From assembly GCA_035354435.1 (NCBI GenBank), contig DAOQAY010000128.1, forward strand, positions 1 to 8,043: a stretch of DNA of 8,043 bases. The letters run 5' to 3'. Every line of letters starts with the position of its first letter. Position 1 is the stretch's first letter. Source of the DNA: JAKLDO01 sp035354435 (GTDB lineage: Bacteria; UBP6; UBA1177). The notes under the pieces were generated by a model, which ran no database searches, was not told where the DNA came from, and was given only the letters and a program-made list of their open reading frames with translations. Below, one piece after another: positions 5,155 through 8,043 of this stretch. The position numbers and the translations under genes are program-made.

Positions 5155-7983
5155 TCAAAACGAATTCCCTAAAGAGAAATAAAAGTTGAGCTGTCCTTTT
5201 GCGGTGAGTCCGTATGCGGTTCCGAAGGTGAACATGATAGGAACTCTGTACCACCAGACGGTGTAAAGTTTCAATTCGCCGCCGATTCCTGCTATGAACT
5301 GGTCATCGAACATGTTGATGTCGGGAGATGCCACGCCGAGGTCAAAAAATATAGATCCCTGCACATTTTTGAACATGAGCGGAACTGTGCCGAGTCCTCT
5401 TTCGATCGACAAGAGGTGAAATCTGAACTCGTTATTTGTGAAATAGATGTGCTGTCCACCAAAAGCGCCGTAATTATAACCTCTTACGGTAACGCTTGAT
5501 GATCCGCCGTAAATAAAAGTGTTGAGGTTCAAAATATCTGTGCCAAGTTCATTTCCGCCGATAACATAATAAGAATCGGTAAGGAATCTCAGGTAAAGCG
5601 AGTGTTTTGTCAGAAAGCCGAGTTTTCCGTTTGGAAGAAGAAGAAAACTCAACCTGCCTGAAGGTGAAAATGATATTGATCGCCCGTCATCAAAAAGCGA
5701 CTTGTGAAATGCTACAGGAAATGACATCGAAAATCTGTCCATATCACTGAAAAGATAATACGAGCCGGGATTCAGTGAAAACGAAAATCCATAATAAAAT
5801 GAAGCTGCTAAACTTAATTTGTCATGAATAAATGGAGTTATTTCAAGCGGATCTTTCAGTTTTTCTATTTCGATCTGAGTACCGCTTATTCCAAATGAAG
5901 TGCCGATGCTGTGATTCATTGAAACAACTTTGGACGGACAGATAAAAACCGGATAATTCAATGAACTTGAGAGCGAAAATCCTGAATTAAAACGGTTATA
6001 TGCAGCATGAGTCACATAATTTCCGCCTATTTTGCCCTCTTCTCTGCCGTATGAAAAATACCATCTGAATCCCGGCCAGATACTGCTGTCATAGTAGTTA
6101 ATCACAGCATAATGTCTGTCGCTTCCACCCCAGGTCTTGCTGTAACTTATGTCATATGACCTTTCCATATCATTTGATTCACCGGATATTGTGAACCCCA
6201 GAGTGTGCGAATTTGACGAACCGGAATAATTAGGAATTATCAAAGCAGGGAACATTCCTTCATAAAATTTTGCTCTTTTCAGTTCAGAACCCTCTTTTTC
6301 AGCTTCAGCGACCTTAACTTTTACAAATTTGTCTTCAGATATTTTACCAAGTTCTATCCTTTCAGCCACACCCCATGCTGAAAAATATCCATCATTATCG
6401 AAAGATATAAAATGGATATTCCCGTCAATAAGTTTGGGAAAAAGTGTAATAAGTTCGGGCCTGTAAAGCTGGATCAGATCTCCTGTTTTTAAATTAAGGC
6501 TCATCGGAACTATTCTGCTTTCAAGCTCTGATGAAAACACAATTTCATCGTCACTTTGAAAATAGACAGAATACTGATCGCCCGGTATCTGAACTTCTGT
6601 CAACTCATTGTTTTTTATATCGAAAAAGAAAATGTTCTTTTCCCTGTCATAAATATTTCCTGAAAATACCAACCTCGATCCGTCTTTTGAAACTGAAATG
6701 CTGTAAATTGAATCCAACTGCCTGAATTCCCACTCTTTTATCAAGGTTCCATCAAGTTTTGAATGGGTTATCCTGTTCACTCCGTCACGATATGACGAAT
6801 AGAAATAATCATCATTCCTGCCGAAAGCGGTTTCAACGGCACTTTCGTTCTCAGTAAGTTTTTTGATGCTTCTTTTTTTAAGGTCCATATAAAAAACTTC
6901 ATTTCTTATGTATCTGTCGCCCACCCTTATGCTCAACGGAACAAGGATATGCCCGTTAAGATACGAAAATGAATTGTGTGAAGGCATGGACACGATCTTT
7001 TTTGTTTCCCCTTTTTCAAAACTGTAGATCTTTCTTCTGACAAGTCCGGTTCCGGAAAAAATATATTTATCGCTGTTAAGCTCTGCAAAAACCGAAACAA
7101 ATCTCTCTTTTGACTTGTAAATTCCGCTTTTACTGACATTCGCACCGGAAACTCTCGCCTTGTTTTCATTTATGAAATCTTTGTACAAACTTGAAAGTCT
7201 TGAATGAAGTGTCTTTTTTGATGCCCATTGAACCATGAACGGAATGACATCATCCGAAAGTTCAACGAAAAGATCAGAAACCGCTTTTTTGCCTTTATTT
7301 TCAACAAGATACGCATAAAAATATGTTCCGAAAAGATACTGCAGACCGCCACCCATCCAGTGATCTGAAATTCCAGAAAGCTCACCAATCGTCAGTTCAT
7401 TACCTTTTAAAAAGAACGAATCGAACTGTGCTTTGTAAAGCGGACTGTTGAGCCTCCCTTTTCCATCAATGAGCGATTCGCTGTAGACCGCCGCACCTTC
7501 AAGCATCCATCTGGGAGCCATTCCGCCAGGAAAATAGATATTGCCGAAAACCGTGTTGATGAATTTAGGAAAACCTTTTGTCATTCCGATCTGGGTTGCA
7601 TGAGTATATTCGTGGACATGAAGCCCCTGCTCCCAGCTTTTGTAACTGTTCAGCTCTGAATATCTTTCAGCAGGGAAAGTATAGAGAAACATTGTGTTTT
7701 TCAGATAACTTCTTGACCAGCCGTTTGCCGTGTCGGTCTCTCTGTCATAGACTGTGACTATCTTTTTTTTGGGAACCCAGCCATAAAGCGCTTCGATAAA
7801 TTCTTCAGACCTTTTTGCCTGTTTTATCAGCCTTGAAACCGCCCCGTCGCTCAGATTTGACGAAAAATAAATTATCTGGTGGTCAGTTTCATATTTCCTG
7901 AACTTCACCCGTTCAAGAGAATACAGCTCAAAAATACTGAAAATAATTGTAATAAAAAAGAAGTATCTGAATATTTTCAACAT
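5155..7983 (-). CDS. Exported zinc metallopeptidase / beta-propeller-like / Omp85-like barrel fusion protein
   Basis: This 942-residue protein has four parts. Residues 1-22 are a signal peptide (Lys and Arg, then a Phe/Ile-rich core, with no lipobox Cys). Residues 30-270 are a gluzincin-type peptidase: HEYTH at 124-128 gives two zinc-binding His and the catalytic Glu, and E162 in WMLEGAAVYSES is the likely third ligand, as in MA-clan 'peptidase MA' proteins. Residues 290-540 contain repeated strands with motifs such as SISVSKDGSRLVFSG (428-442), like the PD40/TolB-type beta-propeller. Residues 590-942 alternate short amphipathic strands, contain VRGY (833-836), the Omp85 signature, and end in Phe. 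That length suits a 16-strand barrel. No POTRA domain is evident. The barrel should sit in the outer membrane, with the peptidase in the periplasm or at the surface. The start is forced: an in-frame TAA lies shortly upstream and the signal peptide begins here, although the ribosome binding site is weak. Domains are well supported; the substrate is unknown. Confidence 0.85.
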   Translation of the reverse strand: MLKIFRYFFFITIIFSIFELYSLERVKFRKYETDHQIIYFSSNLSDGAVSRLIKQAKRSEEFIEALYGWVPKKKIVTVYDRETDTANGWSRSYLKNTMFLYTFPAERYSELNSYKSWEQGLHVHEYTHATQIGMTKGFPKFINTVFGNIYFPGGMAPRWMLEGAAVYSESLIDGKGRLNSPLYKAQFDSFFLKGNELTIGELSGISDHWMGGGLQYLFGTYFYAYLVENKGKKAVSDLFVELSDDVIPFMVQWASKKTLHSRLSSLYKDFINENKARVSGANVSKSGIYKSKERFVSVFAELNSDKYIFSGTGLVRRKIYSFEKGETKKIVSMPSHNSFSYLNGHILVPLSIRVGDRYIRNEVFYMDLKKRSIKKLTENESAVETAFGRNDDYFYSSYRDGVNRITHSKLDGTLIKEWEFRQLDSIYSISVSKDGSRLVFSGNIYDREKNIFFFDIKNNELTEVQIPGDQYSVYFQSDDEIVFSSELESRIVPMSLNLKTGDLIQLYRPELITLFPKLIDGNIHFISFDNDGYFSAWGVAERIELGKISEDKFVKVKVAEAEKEGSELKRAKFYEGMFPALIIPNYSGSSNSHTLGFTISGESNDMERSYDISYSKTWGGSDRHYAVINYYDSSIWPGFRWYFSYGREEGKIGGNYVTHAAYNRFNSGFSLSSSLNYPVFICPSKVVSMNHSIGTSFGISGTQIEIEKLKDPLEITPFIHDKLSLAASFYYGFSFSLNPGSYYLFSDMDRFSMSFPVAFHKSLFDDGRSISFSPSGRLSFLLLPNGKLGFLTKHSLYLRFLTDSYYVIGGNELGTDILNLNTFIYGGSSSVTVRGYNYGAFGGQHIYFTNNEFRFHLLSIERGLGTVPLMFKNVQGSIFFDLGVASPDINMFDDQFIAGIGGELKLYTVWWYRVPIMFTFGTAYGLTAKGQLNFYFSLGNSF

Positions 7984-8008
7984 GCAAACCCGGATAAATT
8001 GCTCCGAT

Positions 8009-8037
8009 ATTTAACTTCAAACAGCGGATTATTGCAA
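8009..8037 (-). promoter_or_regulatory. Possible promoter of the outer-membrane protein gene
   Basis: Reading left, TTGCAA (8032-8037), a 17-nt spacer and TTAAAT (8009-8014) match the sigma-70 pattern at 4 of 6 positions each. The transcript would start near 8002 with a leader of about 19 nt. The match is weak and the window ends here. Confidence 0.3.
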
Positions 8038-8043
8038 GATATG

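Noticed and set aside
4855..5172. 105-codon plus-strand frame opposite the nitroreductase start
   Set aside because: It overlaps a well-supported gene and its promoter region on the other strand, and the protein has low-complexity, Phe/Leu-rich shadow character.

Overview
This AT-rich 8 kb window comes from a diderm (Gram-negative type) bacterium. The best evidence is a 942-residue protein with a signal peptide, a C-terminal outer-membrane beta-barrel and a terminal Phe. The phylum cannot be fixed from sequence alone; an uncultivated lineage is plausible. I count six complete protein genes and one truncated at the left edge. No tRNA, rRNA, CRISPR array, transposase or integrase was seen.

Left part (1-2326), defence-like. 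The window opens inside a plus-strand Abi_2 (AbiD/AbiF-type, HEPN-fold) abortive-infection gene. Convergent to it is a minus-strand pair: a 92-residue HigA-like XRE helix-turn-helix protein whose end overlaps by 11 nt the start of a 426-residue PD-(D/E)XK nuclease-fold protein. Each gene of the pair has its own clear Shine-Dalgarno. The layout looks like an antitoxin/regulator followed by a nuclease effector with no HigB toxin, and is the best candidate here for a little-described defence or addiction module.

Middle part (2470-4395). A minus-strand RimJ/RimL-type GNAT acetyltransferase is divergent from a plus-strand AAA_14/DUF4143 ATPase. The roughly 220 bp between them are dense in signals: a promoter reading left, an extended -10 and a second TTGACA promoter reading right, a 33-bp tandem duplication and a perfect 15-bp palindrome next to the second -35.

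Right part (4537-8043). A minus-strand nitroreductase lies downstream of the large outer-membrane protein gene, also on the minus strand. That protein combines a zinc metallopeptidase domain (HExxH plus a downstream Glu), a region resembling a beta-propeller, and an Omp85-like barrel with a VRGY motif. The nitroreductase promoter region carries a 36-bp sequence repeated almost exactly (33/36) upstream of the GNAT gene about 2 kb away, at the same orientation and at a similar distance from the start codon.

Apart from the XRE/nuclease pair there is no convincing multi-gene operon; most genes appear to be transcribed singly from their own promoters. Function assignments rest on motif reading, not database searches.
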